Origin: Saprospiraceae bacterium
GTDB taxonomy: Bacteria > Bacteroidota > Bacteroidia > Chitinophagales > Saprospiraceae
Reading direction: 5' to 3'
Length of the DNA: 64,000 bases
NCBI GenBank assembly: GCA_029251525.1
Contig: JAQXDE010000032.1
Location: 62,001 to 126,000, forward strand
Made by a program: the position numbers and the translations under genes. Under the pieces are notes generated by a model. The model saw only the letters and a list, made by a program, of their open reading frames with translations, was not told the origin of the DNA and ran no database searches. How positions within the stretch are numbered: the stretch's first letter is position 1; each line of letters starts with the position of its first letter. Positions 18,251 through 27,106 of this stretch are shown here, one piece after another.

Positions 18251-19423
18251 ATGAAAAATAACCTACTTCTTTTTATATTTTTTTTAACACCTTCTATTCT
18301 TTTATCCCAAGATATAACAGGAATTTGGCAAGGTTATGCTGTTAGATCCAATCCTGATTGTATTTTTTATCCAGAAACTTTTCTTGTAACATACATTCTT
18401 GAACAAAATGGAAATAACGTAACCGGAACAACTGAGTCTATATTGGAAGATACTCCATATTTTGCTATATATAATTTAACTAGTGGTAACCTAACAAATA
18501 ATAATTTCCTTTTTTTTTTAGATGAACCTATTCAAGGGATACCACCTCCTGGTTCTGCATGGTGCACATCAGTAGTGGGAGAATTGGAATTCTTTGAGGC
18601 AGAAGAACTTCTCGAAGGAACTTTGTCAAGTACGAATGGAAGTGTTTGTTGTGAAGGAGCTTTATATTTAAAAAAGTTAGAGCTTCTTTCTGACACAATT
18701 CAATGTAAAGGAGAGTCAGTGGAACTTGAAGTTACTGGAGAAAATGTGAAATGGTATTCTGATGAAAATTTAGATTCATTAATTGGTTCCGGAAATACCT
18801 TAGAGGTTGTTATTGATGAACCCACTTCTTTTTTCATCACCCAAACTTTCAACGTTATCGGTGAAGAAACAACGGCATTTAGATTTGATATAGATATTTA
18901 TGAACCACAAATTACCTCTTTTGAAATAGTTACTACAAATGCTTGTAATGATAATTCTGGAACAATAGAGGTTCTACTGGAAGATGAGATTGATGCTCTA
19001 TTCAAGTTAGACAACGATAATTTTTCAAATAACAATATTCTTGAGGGGTTATCGGCTGCAAATTACACCCTTACTATCCAAGATGAAAATGGATGTGAGA
19101 TTGATACTTCATTTCAAATTATTAATCAGGATTGTGAACTAAAAATTCCAAATGTCTTCACACCAGATGGAGATGGACTGAATGATTATTTTGGAATAGT
19201 TCCATTATACGACTTTCAAGGTAAAATAACCTTATTTAAAATTTTCAACCGATGGGGGCAAAAAGTAATTGATCTCCAAAATCAAAATATTGAAGATGCT
19301 ATTTGGGATGGAAAACAAAATAATAAGCCCCTTCCGTCTGATGTTTATGTCTATATGATTGAAATAGAATACAATTCAGGGAAAAGAGAATTATTTAGCG
19401 GGGATATAACCCTATTACGATAA
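18251..19423 (+). CDS. secreted protein with CHU_C (type B T9SS) C-terminus
   Basis: 390 residues. Signal peptide (LLLFIFFLTPSILLSQ), then a beta-rich domain that begins DITGIWQGYAVRSNPDC and holds paired cysteines (GSVCCEGALYL), as in calycin/lipocalin-like secreted proteins of Bacteroidota. Two Ig-like/SprB-like modules follow (SDTIQCKGESVELEVTG; TNACNDNSGTIEVLL ... LTIQDENGCEID). The C-terminal 90 residues are a gliding-motility-associated CHU_C domain: IPNVFTPDGDGLNDYFGI, then FNRWGQKVID and WDGKQNNKPLPSDVYVY. Type B substrates are exported by T9SS and stay attached to the surface through partner proteins. It lies between the two adhesin copies on the same strand, so it may have been inserted by, or co-evolved with, that duplication. 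Confidence 0.85.
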   Translation: MKNNLLLFIFFLTPSILLSQDITGIWQGYAVRSNPDCIFYPETFLVTYILEQNGNNVTGTTESILEDTPYFAIYNLTSGNLTNNNFLFFLDEPIQGIPPPGSAWCTSVVGELEFFEAEELLEGTLSSTNGSVCCEGALYLKKLELLSDTIQCKGESVELEVTGENVKWYSDENLDSLIGSGNTLEVVIDEPTSFFITQTFNVIGEETTAFRFDIDIYEPQITSFEIVTTNACNDNSGTIEVLLEDEIDALFKLDNDNFSNNNILEGLSAANYTLTIQDENGCEIDTSFQIINQDCELKIPNVFTPDGDGLNDYFGIVPLYDFQGKITLFKIFNRWGQKVIDLQNQNIEDAIWDGKQNNKPLPSDVYVYMIEIEYNSGKRELFSGDITLLR

Positions 19424-19890
19424 TTTCAAATAGTTAACAATTAAAGTAAATAATACCTCATTAAAAAGGTTAATTCAGTTAACTTATGGCCGCCAAAAGA
19501 GTTACCACTTATTCATGTCGAAGCTCTTTTCTTATCTAAAAGTGCTATTGCAATAAGAGCCATGAGATGTTCATCATTCTTAAATATTCTTTAAAACCAC
19601 CTGATAATTTTAATCAAAAAAAAATGCAAAAAAGCCCTTCGAACACATGCTAAATTGTGACTACCTTGAGAATAATTTACTGGTACTCTAGTATAAAAAA
19701 ATTTAATGCATAAAATCTATCTTCCTCTAAATGAAAAAAATTACTTTCACCTCTAATTCACCCATAAATTCCCCTTTCCATCTATGGGCATGAATGCTTA
19801 ACTGATTAGTTCATTAAGATTTGTGGAATAACATTCGGTAGTATAAATCAATTTTAAGAGATTGTAAGATGAATAATTCTAGTATTTTTA
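19424..19890. other. intergenic stretch upstream of adhesin copy 2
   Basis: About 470 bp without a recognisable gene. AT-rich with stops in all frames. Only the last part (19891 onward) has recognisable similarity to the region upstream of copy 1. Confidence 0.4.
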
Positions 19891-19930
19891 TTTATCACAA
19901 CAGGCAACCACTCTCTCCTTTCCTGCATAT
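19891..19930 (+). repeat. leader copy 2 shared by the two fasciclin genes
   Basis: TTTATCACAACAGGCAACCA (19891-19910) matches the copy at 15831 in 19 of 20 bases and is followed by a similar pyrimidine-rich stretch, 92 bp before the ATG of the second adhesin gene. Confidence 0.75.
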
Positions 19931-19982
19931 ATACATACATATATAGTTACTGGAATAAATTTATTAATCATTACAAAAAAAT

Positions 19983-22100
19983 ATGAAATTGATCAAATCT
20001 ACAGCCATTTTACTAATTAGTTTACTACTTAGTACCCTTTCGATTGCTCAAACAGCAGATCATACAATCTTAGTTAGTAATTACTCCTTCACGCCTGCTG
20101 AACTTACAATCGTACCAGGGGAAACAGTTGCATTTGTAAATGTGGAAGGTCTTCACAATGTAAATGGGATTACCAATACATTATCTGGAGATTCCTTTAA
20201 TAATCCCGAAGATTTTTTCATTCCAGAAATAGAAGGAGTAGCCTCAGGTATACTAATGGGAGAGATTACCTTTGATCAGCCAGGCACTTATCAATATGAT
20301 TGTAGCATAGGATTCCACGCTCAGCTAGGCATGGTTGGAACTATTGAAGTAGATGCATTTACTATTACGGATCTATTGCTAACCGATACGATTCCTGAAA
20401 CGAATCTCCCAGGACTGGCGTTTAGATTATTATTAGATTCACTATTGGACAGTAATGGCCCCCTGACCCTCTTTATTCCTAACGGATCAGCAGTAAGTGA
20501 AGTGCAAGATTTATTAAACCTCAATCAATTTGACTTACTTGGATTTGTTGATCTTCCTTCAGCGTTGGAATACCATGTGGCTACTGGTCTATGGTTAGCG
20601 GATGATTTAGAAGCAGGAATGAGCTTACCAACAGTTTATGGACAGGATTTAACTGTTTCTGAAGTAGGAGGAGCTTTAAAAATTGATGGTGCCTCAATCA
20701 TTTCCACAAATTACTTAGCAGACAATGGAGTCGTTCATGTAATTGATAAATGTCTGGCACCCTCGGGTTTACCACAGGCCACTGTTTGGGATATTATTAA
20801 AAATAGTGATGATCATCAACTTTTAGAAACCGCTATTTTAAATGCCTATCTGGATGAGGAACTAAGAGCTCAAAATGACCTTGATCCAAGTTTAGAATTA
20901 CCTGGTCCATTTACTGTTTTTGCGCCTACTGATGCAGCTTTCGAGGCCTACAGTCAAGGATTAGGAATAACCACAGCAGAGGTAATTGCTGGACAATTTG
21001 TGGATGAGATTGTAAAGACCCACATCATCGGAAACAAAAATGATAGTTCAGATTTTTTTAATGGACAAATTCTCCAAAATTATCTTGGGGATTATAACCA
21101 GATGACTGTTAATACAAATGGAATTTTTGTTGAAAACATTGCACTACAAACTATAGATATTCAAGCCTATAATGGTGTAGTCCATGTAATAGATGAAATC
21201 ATAACGCCTAACCTTCCTCCAATAATAGGAACTTGTGGGACTTGGACCCTGGTTCTACAAAATTCAGGCAATAATGGATGGGGAGCTAACTTTATTGAAG
21301 TAGAAGTAAATGGAGAAATTATAAGTAAAGAAACTATAGAAAGTGGAAACACCAAAACTTTTCAATTTGGCGTAGACTTTGACTCGGAGGTAAACTTACT
21401 ATATTTAGGTTTGTCCGGAGCTTCGTCGCAATCTTATGAATTGTATGATAATAATAATGAACTAATCTATAGTTCAATAGGAATTAGTGGTACATCAACA
21501 GTCCCTCAAAGCGTTTATGGTTTAAAAGCTTGCCCTAAACCCAAAAGTTGTGGCGTTATTGAAATTAATATGTTTGATAGTTATGGTGATGGTTGGGATT
21601 TTGGAAATCTAGCAGTATTTATAAATGATGAATTTTATATTACGATTCCAATGCCATATGGTTTTTCCCAAAAAGCGTTTATACCAACAGATATTAATGA
21701 CAACTTAGATTTCTTTTACAATGGAGGTGCTTACCAAGATGAGAATTCCTTTGTTATTTATGATTCAGATGGAGAGCTATTAGCCTCAGAAGCCAACATA
21801 AATCAAGCCCCAGAAGACGTTACTGATTTAATAGTCTGTGAAAATGTGACAAGTATAACTGAACAATTCACTAATCTAAATACCTCTATTTTTCCGAATC
21901 CAACATCTGGCGAGTTAAATATTAACACAGATATTGAAATTTTACGAATAGGTATATTTAATATTTATGGTCAAAAAGTTTTCGATGCTACCTATGATGA
22001 CAATACAATAGATATTTCTTTTTTAAGAAATAATACCTATCTACTTGAAATTGAAACAACAAAAGGACTTGAATTTCACAAATTCTCAATCATCCGATAG
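19983..22100 (+). CDS. T9SS-secreted blue-copper/fasciclin adhesin, copy 2
   Basis: 705 residues, a close paralogue of the 15914 gene. Similarity is highest over the first 420 residues: same signal peptide type, cupredoxin with complete ligands (GLHNVNG and YDCSIGFHAQLGM), and FAS1 domains (PLTLFIPNGSAV; FTVFAPTDAAF). It is lower in the following beta modules (CGTWTLVLQNSGNNGWGANF and CGVIEINMFDSYGDGWDFG), where copy 2 keeps the canonical YGDGWDFG calcium-loop-like motif. A type A sorting domain (SIFPNPTSGELNI ... LLEIETTKGLEF) ends the protein. Same inferred role as copy 1. The divergence gradient suggests conserved N-terminal function and diversified C-terminal binding modules. A terminator follows. 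Confidence 0.9.
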   Translation: MKLIKSTAILLISLLLSTLSIAQTADHTILVSNYSFTPAELTIVPGETVAFVNVEGLHNVNGITNTLSGDSFNNPEDFFIPEIEGVASGILMGEITFDQPGTYQYDCSIGFHAQLGMVGTIEVDAFTITDLLLTDTIPETNLPGLAFRLLLDSLLDSNGPLTLFIPNGSAVSEVQDLLNLNQFDLLGFVDLPSALEYHVATGLWLADDLEAGMSLPTVYGQDLTVSEVGGALKIDGASIISTNYLADNGVVHVIDKCLAPSGLPQATVWDIIKNSDDHQLLETAILNAYLDEELRAQNDLDPSLELPGPFTVFAPTDAAFEAYSQGLGITTAEVIAGQFVDEIVKTHIIGNKNDSSDFFNGQILQNYLGDYNQMTVNTNGIFVENIALQTIDIQAYNGVVHVIDEIITPNLPPIIGTCGTWTLVLQNSGNNGWGANFIEVEVNGEIISKETIESGNTKTFQFGVDFDSEVNLLYLGLSGASSQSYELYDNNNELIYSSIGISGTSTVPQSVYGLKACPKPKSCGVIEINMFDSYGDGWDFGNLAVFINDEFYITIPMPYGFSQKAFIPTDINDNLDFFYNGGAYQDENSFVIYDSDGELLASEANINQAPEDVTDLIVCENVTSITEQFTNLNTSIFPNPTSGELNINTDIEILRIGIFNIYGQKVFDATYDDNTIDISFLRNNTYLLEIETTKGLEFHKFSIIR

Positions 22101-22204
22101 CAAATCAAAAGTTAATATTCATATCAGGTTATCGACTAAACAAACTGAGTGAAATAACGCATCAAATAAAAAAAAGGTTACCTCCCTGGGTAAATTATTC
22201 CAAT

Positions 22205-22240
22205 AAAAAAGAGCAACTGTTTCCAGTTGCTCTTTTTTTT
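22205..22240. terminator. strong bidirectional terminator
   Basis: A perfect 15-bp stem (AAAAAAGAGCAACTG, loop TTTC, then CAGTTGCTCTTTTTT) followed by more T, between the convergent adhesin and molybdoenzyme genes. Confidence 0.9.
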
Positions 22241-22242
22241 CC

Positions 22243-25140
22243 TTAATCCAATTCCTTTTTTACTCTTCCATTCTTATCCATATTGGTAGTATAGTAAGCT
22301 TTTTTATCCGGTTTCAAGGGACGCTTAAACCAATAAGGTCTTCTTAATCCATCAGGCTGATCCGCAGGTCTTGTCATGTTTAACCACTCCTTATAATTCT
22401 CATGGGACTTATTCGTATCCACGAAAATATCACCATACTTATCTCCATCATGTGGCCTTTCAATTCTTACTCGTTGATGCCAACAATGCATTCCCGAAAT
22501 TGGATCAGGATGAACAGCATGGGTAATATTTTGATGGACACCACCATCCGACCAAAAAATGCGTTTGCTATCATCATCTATACTATCGAAAGGTTTAATA
22601 CCAGCCACCGTCTCCATTTTCCAACCACCGCTTCCATCATTTTTAATATTTACAGTATTGGTTGCCCAACGGTTCCCTTCATCTTGTTTTCGTCGCCACC
22701 TACCGAGGTGATGCGAGCAAGCCACTACACCCGGTTTCATTCCTTGCGTCACCCAAACCTTATCAATGAAATAGCCAATATCTGTATTTAACCGAACCAA
22801 ATCGCCTGTTCTAAATCCCCATCGTTGTGCATCATCAGGATGCATCCAGATCGGATTTCGATTAGCAATTTCTACCAGCCATTTTGCGTTCCCAGAACGA
22901 GAATGAATCAAGGTTGGCAATCGGAATGTAGGTAATAAAACATATTCGCCTTTTTCTTTATCCAGCTTCTCATTGTGAATATGACTCTTGATATAAGTTG
23001 GAATCGCATATTCTTCCCAATTCCAATCAGCTAAAGTTTGAGAGTAAAATTCGTTTTTACGACTCGGTGTTGGGAAGCCAACATAAGCTGTTCCATCCAC
23101 CATCACACCAATATCTTTTCCGTCTTTGCGAATCACTTTTGATTTTCCATCAACGACTGAACCTTTGAGTTGCTCTTTCGAAAGTGTAAATTCATGTTTA
23201 GAATAACTATGTTTTTCTACTTCGAATGCGCCGTGTTTTTTCATATAATCCAACTCCGTCAATCCTTCTTTTTTGGCAGCATCAGGCAGTCCTTTTGTAT
23301 TCTCAAAAATGTATTGATAGTACTCGTCAATTTTAATTTTTTCTCCTGGACGGTAAGGTGACTCGAAGTGTTTTCGAATTCCCAAACTTCCGTCAGGATC
23401 AATTCGCCAACTCAACTCAATCCAAAATTCATCTTCTTCCCAAACTTCTCCTGGATTGGATTCATAGGTAAATTCTACAGATTTGCCAGCTCGACGTGCA
23501 GCTTCTCGTAAAACGGGTTGACGGAAAGCAATCCACATTCCTGAGTGCGTTGCATAACTATTTAAATCGTGCCGTTCTGCTGAGTGTCCCATTGGTAAAA
23601 CATAATCTGCAAAGAATGCTGTCTCATTCCAAGTCGGCGTCATCGCAGCATGCAAACCAAATTTCTCTTCATCTAAATAAGCTTCCATCCACGAAAATCC
23701 ATCAGGATAAGTCCACACAGGATTAAATACTCGAGAGAAGTAAACATCCATCTTACCTCTACCTTCTTTCATAAAGTGCGGCAATAAGAAACTCATTTCA
23801 AACATCGCCAAAGGATACTCATTGGGGAAATGCATGTTATTCCAAAACTTCTGTCCTGGAGGAGTCGTATGGAATTTTGGTTTAAATTTGTTCCAACTAT
23901 TTGGTGAAGTCCCACCAACTGTTCCGACACTTCCAGTCAATACATTTAAAAAATGTAAACAACGTGAAACACACCATCCACCTAAATTTCCACTTGCCGC
24001 ACTTCGCCAATTATGTGTGGCAAATTTTTCTCCAGCCTCTCCTATTTTTATCGCGCACTCGCGAATCATTTCTGCTTTGACACCACTTTCCCCTTCAGCC
24101 ATCTCGGGTGTATAATCAGTGTACTCACCGATCATCTTTTCTATATAGTTTTCAAAAGTATGAGGAGTACCTGGATGACGTTTTTCTAAATACGTTTCCC
24201 AGTTAGTCCAATTTTCTAAAAATGGTCGATTATATAATCCTTCTTCTAAAATTATTTTAGCCATAGCTAACAAAACCGCCGCTTCGGTTCCTGGATAGGA
24301 AGGCATCCAATAATCAGACATACTTGCGGTATTGGAAAGACGTGGATCCATTGTTGCCAATTTCGCCCCTTTCATTTTTGCTTCAATGATTCTTTGAGCA
24401 TGTGGGTTAAAATAATGTCCACTTTCTAGGTGCGCAGAAATCAACAAGATGAATTTTGCATTGGCATGATCTGGAGATGGTCGATCATATCCGTACCATA
24501 CATTATATCCTAACCTTGCTCCTGAGGAGCAAATATTAGTATGTGAATTATGACCATCAACTCCCCATGCTTGAATCACTCGGTTGGCATAACCTTCATG
24601 TCCTGGTCGTCCTACGTGGTAAGCGATTTGGTTATGTCGATCTTCTTGTATTGCTTTTCGCATTCGTCCTGCGATATCATCAAGCACTTCATCCCAAGTC
24701 ACTCTATTCCATTTTCCTTCACCCCTTTTTCCTGCTCTTTTTAAAGGATATAAAATTCGATCTGGATCGGTGATTTGATTAATGGTTGCTGGTCCTTTTG
24801 CACAGTTTCTTCCACGACTACCGGGATGATATGGGTTTCCTTCGAACTTTCGAATTTCATTGGAATCTTTATCTACGTAGGCAGTTAAGCCACAAGCACT
24901 TTCACAATTGAAGCATGTTGTTGGAACGATTGTATAGTTCTTCTTGACTTTCTTAGGATGCTCCGTTGCTTCGTACTCTGTCCAATTATCCCATTTTTCG
25001 ATTGGGGGAAAGTTGGTAAGCTCGTTGGGTTTTTCGGTTAGTCTCTCTATCGAAGGTTCTTCTTTCACAGAATGAAGATCTTGGATGAGTCCGATTTTTT
25101 CAGCGATTCGTTCGATTAATGACGGTCTATGTTTTGTCAT
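22243..25140 (-). CDS. molybdopterin oxidoreductase, catalytic subunit (SoeA-like)
   Basis: 965 residues of the DMSO-reductase superfamily. An N-terminal [4Fe-4S] site has C76, C79, C83 and C113 (TTCFNCESACGL ... GRNCAKGPATI). The probable Mo ligand is C204 in HTNICSSGARLGY. The C-terminal molydopterin-dinucleotide-binding domain includes MHPDDAQRWGFRTGDLVRLN and SHHLGRWRRK. There is no Tat signal, so the enzyme is cytoplasmic, unlike Phs/Psr-type reductases and like the sulfite dehydrogenase SoeABC. Oxidation of sulfite to sulfate is the best fit given the persulfide-dioxygenase and SulP neighbours. A polysulfide/thiosulfate reductase role cannot be excluded from sequence. It is downstream of the fused FeS/membrane subunit (77-bp gap), probably one operon. 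Confidence 0.87.
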   Translation of the reverse strand: MTKHRPSLIERIAEKIGLIQDLHSVKEEPSIERLTEKPNELTNFPPIEKWDNWTEYEATEHPKKVKKNYTIVPTTCFNCESACGLTAYVDKDSNEIRKFEGNPYHPGSRGRNCAKGPATINQITDPDRILYPLKRAGKRGEGKWNRVTWDEVLDDIAGRMRKAIQEDRHNQIAYHVGRPGHEGYANRVIQAWGVDGHNSHTNICSSGARLGYNVWYGYDRPSPDHANAKFILLISAHLESGHYFNPHAQRIIEAKMKGAKLATMDPRLSNTASMSDYWMPSYPGTEAAVLLAMAKIILEEGLYNRPFLENWTNWETYLEKRHPGTPHTFENYIEKMIGEYTDYTPEMAEGESGVKAEMIRECAIKIGEAGEKFATHNWRSAASGNLGGWCVSRCLHFLNVLTGSVGTVGGTSPNSWNKFKPKFHTTPPGQKFWNNMHFPNEYPLAMFEMSFLLPHFMKEGRGKMDVYFSRVFNPVWTYPDGFSWMEAYLDEEKFGLHAAMTPTWNETAFFADYVLPMGHSAERHDLNSYATHSGMWIAFRQPVLREAARRAGKSVEFTYESNPGEVWEEDEFWIELSWRIDPDGSLGIRKHFESPYRPGEKIKIDEYYQYIFENTKGLPDAAKKEGLTELDYMKKHGAFEVEKHSYSKHEFTLSKEQLKGSVVDGKSKVIRKDGKDIGVMVDGTAYVGFPTPSRKNEFYSQTLADWNWEEYAIPTYIKSHIHNEKLDKEKGEYVLLPTFRLPTLIHSRSGNAKWLVEIANRNPIWMHPDDAQRWGFRTGDLVRLNTDIGYFIDKVWVTQGMKPGVVACSHHLGRWRRKQDEGNRWATNTVNIKNDGSGGWKMETVAGIKPFDSIDDDSKRIFWSDGGVHQNITHAVHPDPISGMHCWHQRVRIERPHDGDKYGDIFVDTNKSHENYKEWLNMTRPADQPDGLRRPYWFKRPLKPDKKAYYTTNMDKNGRVKKELD

Positions 25141-25217
25141 ATTTTATTTTTTTATTTTTCGCAACGGAGATACAAAAAGGAGGATTTTTCTCTACGACTA
25201 TGCCTTGAAAAATTAAT

Positions 25218-26864
25218 TTAACTTAAAGGAATTCTCTGTGGTGCTTCTACCCAAATATCTTCTGTAAACCAAATTCCAATTAATACCGCCACTCCTGCTG
25301 CAGCCAACATCATTGTACTATCTCCACCAAAGAATAAAATTAACATTGGAATTACATTCCCCAAAAGTAACACACCCATCCAAAACTTATTTTTATATTG
25401 TCCTCTTACAATCATGTCAACTGTTCGTTTTGCATCATTAGTTGGATGTGTCATCGTCAACTCCATCAACATAGTAAATAAATTTACACCCACTCCTACT
25501 AACATTACATATTTCAAAAATAGCAACCAATTTTCTCCATTTTCACCAAACAAGGAGAGGATTGCAAAGATCGCAGCACCTGCCATAAAACTATGTACTA
25601 ACATATGAATAGCCAATGTAGGACTTTGCCAAAAATCTCGTCCTTTTGCTTGTGCAAAAAGGAACGCTGTATAAACTGCCACTACTACTGCTATAACTGC
25701 GGTTAACCACATCAAAGGTGTCTCGATTGCTGTCCAACCAAACCAATTGACTACTGCCAAGACTGAGAGCAATCCACCATATACGGTAATCGCATATCCA
25801 CCTTTGACTAACCATGATCCCCAATGAGGACGGAGTAAAACAAATAAAAATCTTTTTGGCTGGTCTAAATCCATGATTAACAGAACACCAGTTGCAGCTA
25901 AAAATAAAACACCTAATCCAAGACTAGTCCAAATTACCATTGGATTCACTTCTGCAAACCCAAAGGCCCATGCTAAGAATGGAACTAAGAATGCACCTGC
26001 TGAAATTGCTTTTGTCCACACATATCCAGACACTTCCCATCCCCATAAAATACCTTTATCTGCTACATCGTAAGTTCGAGTGGCTTTACCTTTATTAAGA
26101 GGTTTATCTTCCCCCATCAAAACATCAATAGATTTCTCTGGACCGGATTTCGCTAATTCTTGTGCATTAACGCTTTCTTTTTGTTGAATCAATGCTGTTA
26201 CCAAATCACCATTGGAAAAAGCCATTTTTTCGGCCTCTTTAGCAAAATGACCAACACCCATAGATTGGGAACTCCAGAAATAAGAATCTGATTTTTCAGT
26301 TGCAGAAGGATTCAATGAAGCATCATCTGCATCGATATAAAATAGATTTGGAACAGTTCCTTTTTCAGGCTTTCTCACTTTAACTTGCTGACGAGAAAGA
26401 AGTTGAGTAATTTCAGCATTGGGGTCTTCCATATCTCCTGAAATAATTGCCTCCTCTGGGCATACATTAACACAAGCTGGCTCTAGTCCAACATCTATAC
26501 GGTGCGCACAATAATTACATTTTGCTGCAGTACTCGTTTCAGGATCGATATAAAGTGCATCATAAGGACAAGCTTGCATACAAGATTTGCAACCGATACA
26601 TCGATCTTTATCAAAATCTACAATTCCATCCTCTCGAAAATATAATGATTCGGTTGGACAAATTTCTACACAGGGAGCATCGGTACAATGATTACAACGC
26701 ATGACAGAAAAAAGACGACGAGTATTTGGAAACTCTCCTTTTTCAACTTGTTTCACCCAAGTTCGGTTGACACCTACTGGAACTTGATGTTCCGATTTGC
26801 AGGCCGTGGTACAAGCATGACAACCGATACATTTTCGGTTATCAATGACAAATCCATATTTCAT
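25218..26864 (-). CDS. fused FeS and NrfD-type membrane subunit (SoeB-SoeC-like)
   Basis: 548 residues joining two subunits that are usually separate. Residues 1-180 are a four-cluster ferredoxin of the DmsB/PsrB/NrfC kind, with Cys quartets CIGCHACTTAC (C12, C15, C18, C22), CNHCTDAPCVEIC, CIGCKSCMQAC and CNYCAHRID...CVNVC. A linker of about 90 residues follows. Residues 270-548 are an NrfD/PsrC-type polytopic domain with about eight helices, for example AISAGAFLVPFLAWAFGF, LGLGVLFLAATGVLLIMDL and LAIHMLVHSFMAGAAIFAIL. It should carry electrons between the catalytic subunit and quinone and anchor the complex at the inner membrane. It is the first gene of the operon. The linker contains a Lys/Glu-rich stretch, so the fusion looks established rather than a sequencing artefact. 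Confidence 0.88.
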   Translation of the reverse strand: MKYGFVIDNRKCIGCHACTTACKSEHQVPVGVNRTWVKQVEKGEFPNTRRLFSVMRCNHCTDAPCVEICPTESLYFREDGIVDFDKDRCIGCKSCMQACPYDALYIDPETSTAAKCNYCAHRIDVGLEPACVNVCPEEAIISGDMEDPNAEITQLLSRQQVKVRKPEKGTVPNLFYIDADDASLNPSATEKSDSYFWSSQSMGVGHFAKEAEKMAFSNGDLVTALIQQKESVNAQELAKSGPEKSIDVLMGEDKPLNKGKATRTYDVADKGILWGWEVSGYVWTKAISAGAFLVPFLAWAFGFAEVNPMVIWTSLGLGVLFLAATGVLLIMDLDQPKRFLFVLLRPHWGSWLVKGGYAITVYGGLLSVLAVVNWFGWTAIETPLMWLTAVIAVVVAVYTAFLFAQAKGRDFWQSPTLAIHMLVHSFMAGAAIFAILSLFGENGENWLLFLKYVMLVGVGVNLFTMLMELTMTHPTNDAKRTVDMIVRGQYKNKFWMGVLLLGNVIPMLILFFGGDSTMMLAAAGVAVLIGIWFTEDIWVEAPQRIPLS

Positions 26865-27061
26865 GTAGTTGATTTTCGTTTAAAATTTCTTTAGTTCCTA
26901 TAAGTCAAATTAAAATTATTAATTAGTCATTTAAGACTATGCTTTTCCCCTTTGAAAAACCTAAAAAATTTCTCCATAGGTTATGCATCAAATTTTAAAA
27001 TTCCTAAAATAAAAAAATGATTTATCTAAAATGATCACTTTATTAATTTAAGTTACCTAAA

Positions 27062-27094
27062 AAAAGCACTACCTATAAAAAAGGTAATGCTTTT
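27062..27094 (-). terminator. terminator of the MBL-rhodanese gene
   Basis: Arms AAAAGCACTACCT (27062-27074) and AGGTAATGCTTTT (27082-27094) pair with one mismatch. Reading on the minus strand, the hairpin is followed by seven T and begins 13 bp after the stop codon. Confidence 0.75.
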
Positions 27095-27106
27095 GTAATT
27101 GTATTC

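Noticed and set aside
23496-24773. Several plus-strand open frames opposite the molybdoenzyme gene
   Set aside because: They are antisense shadows of a well-supported 965-residue gene and show no family signature.
22243-26864. Polysulfide or thiosulfate reductase (Psr/Phs) identity of the molybdoenzyme
   Set aside because: Not excluded, but the catalytic subunit lacks a Tat signal and the neighbours favour oxidation of sulfite; kept as the alternative.
26915-26945. Palindrome TAGTC-N6-GACTA upstream of the fused FeS/NrfD gene
   Set aside because: Perfect but unlike any operator I know and without a promoter box beside it; could be chance.
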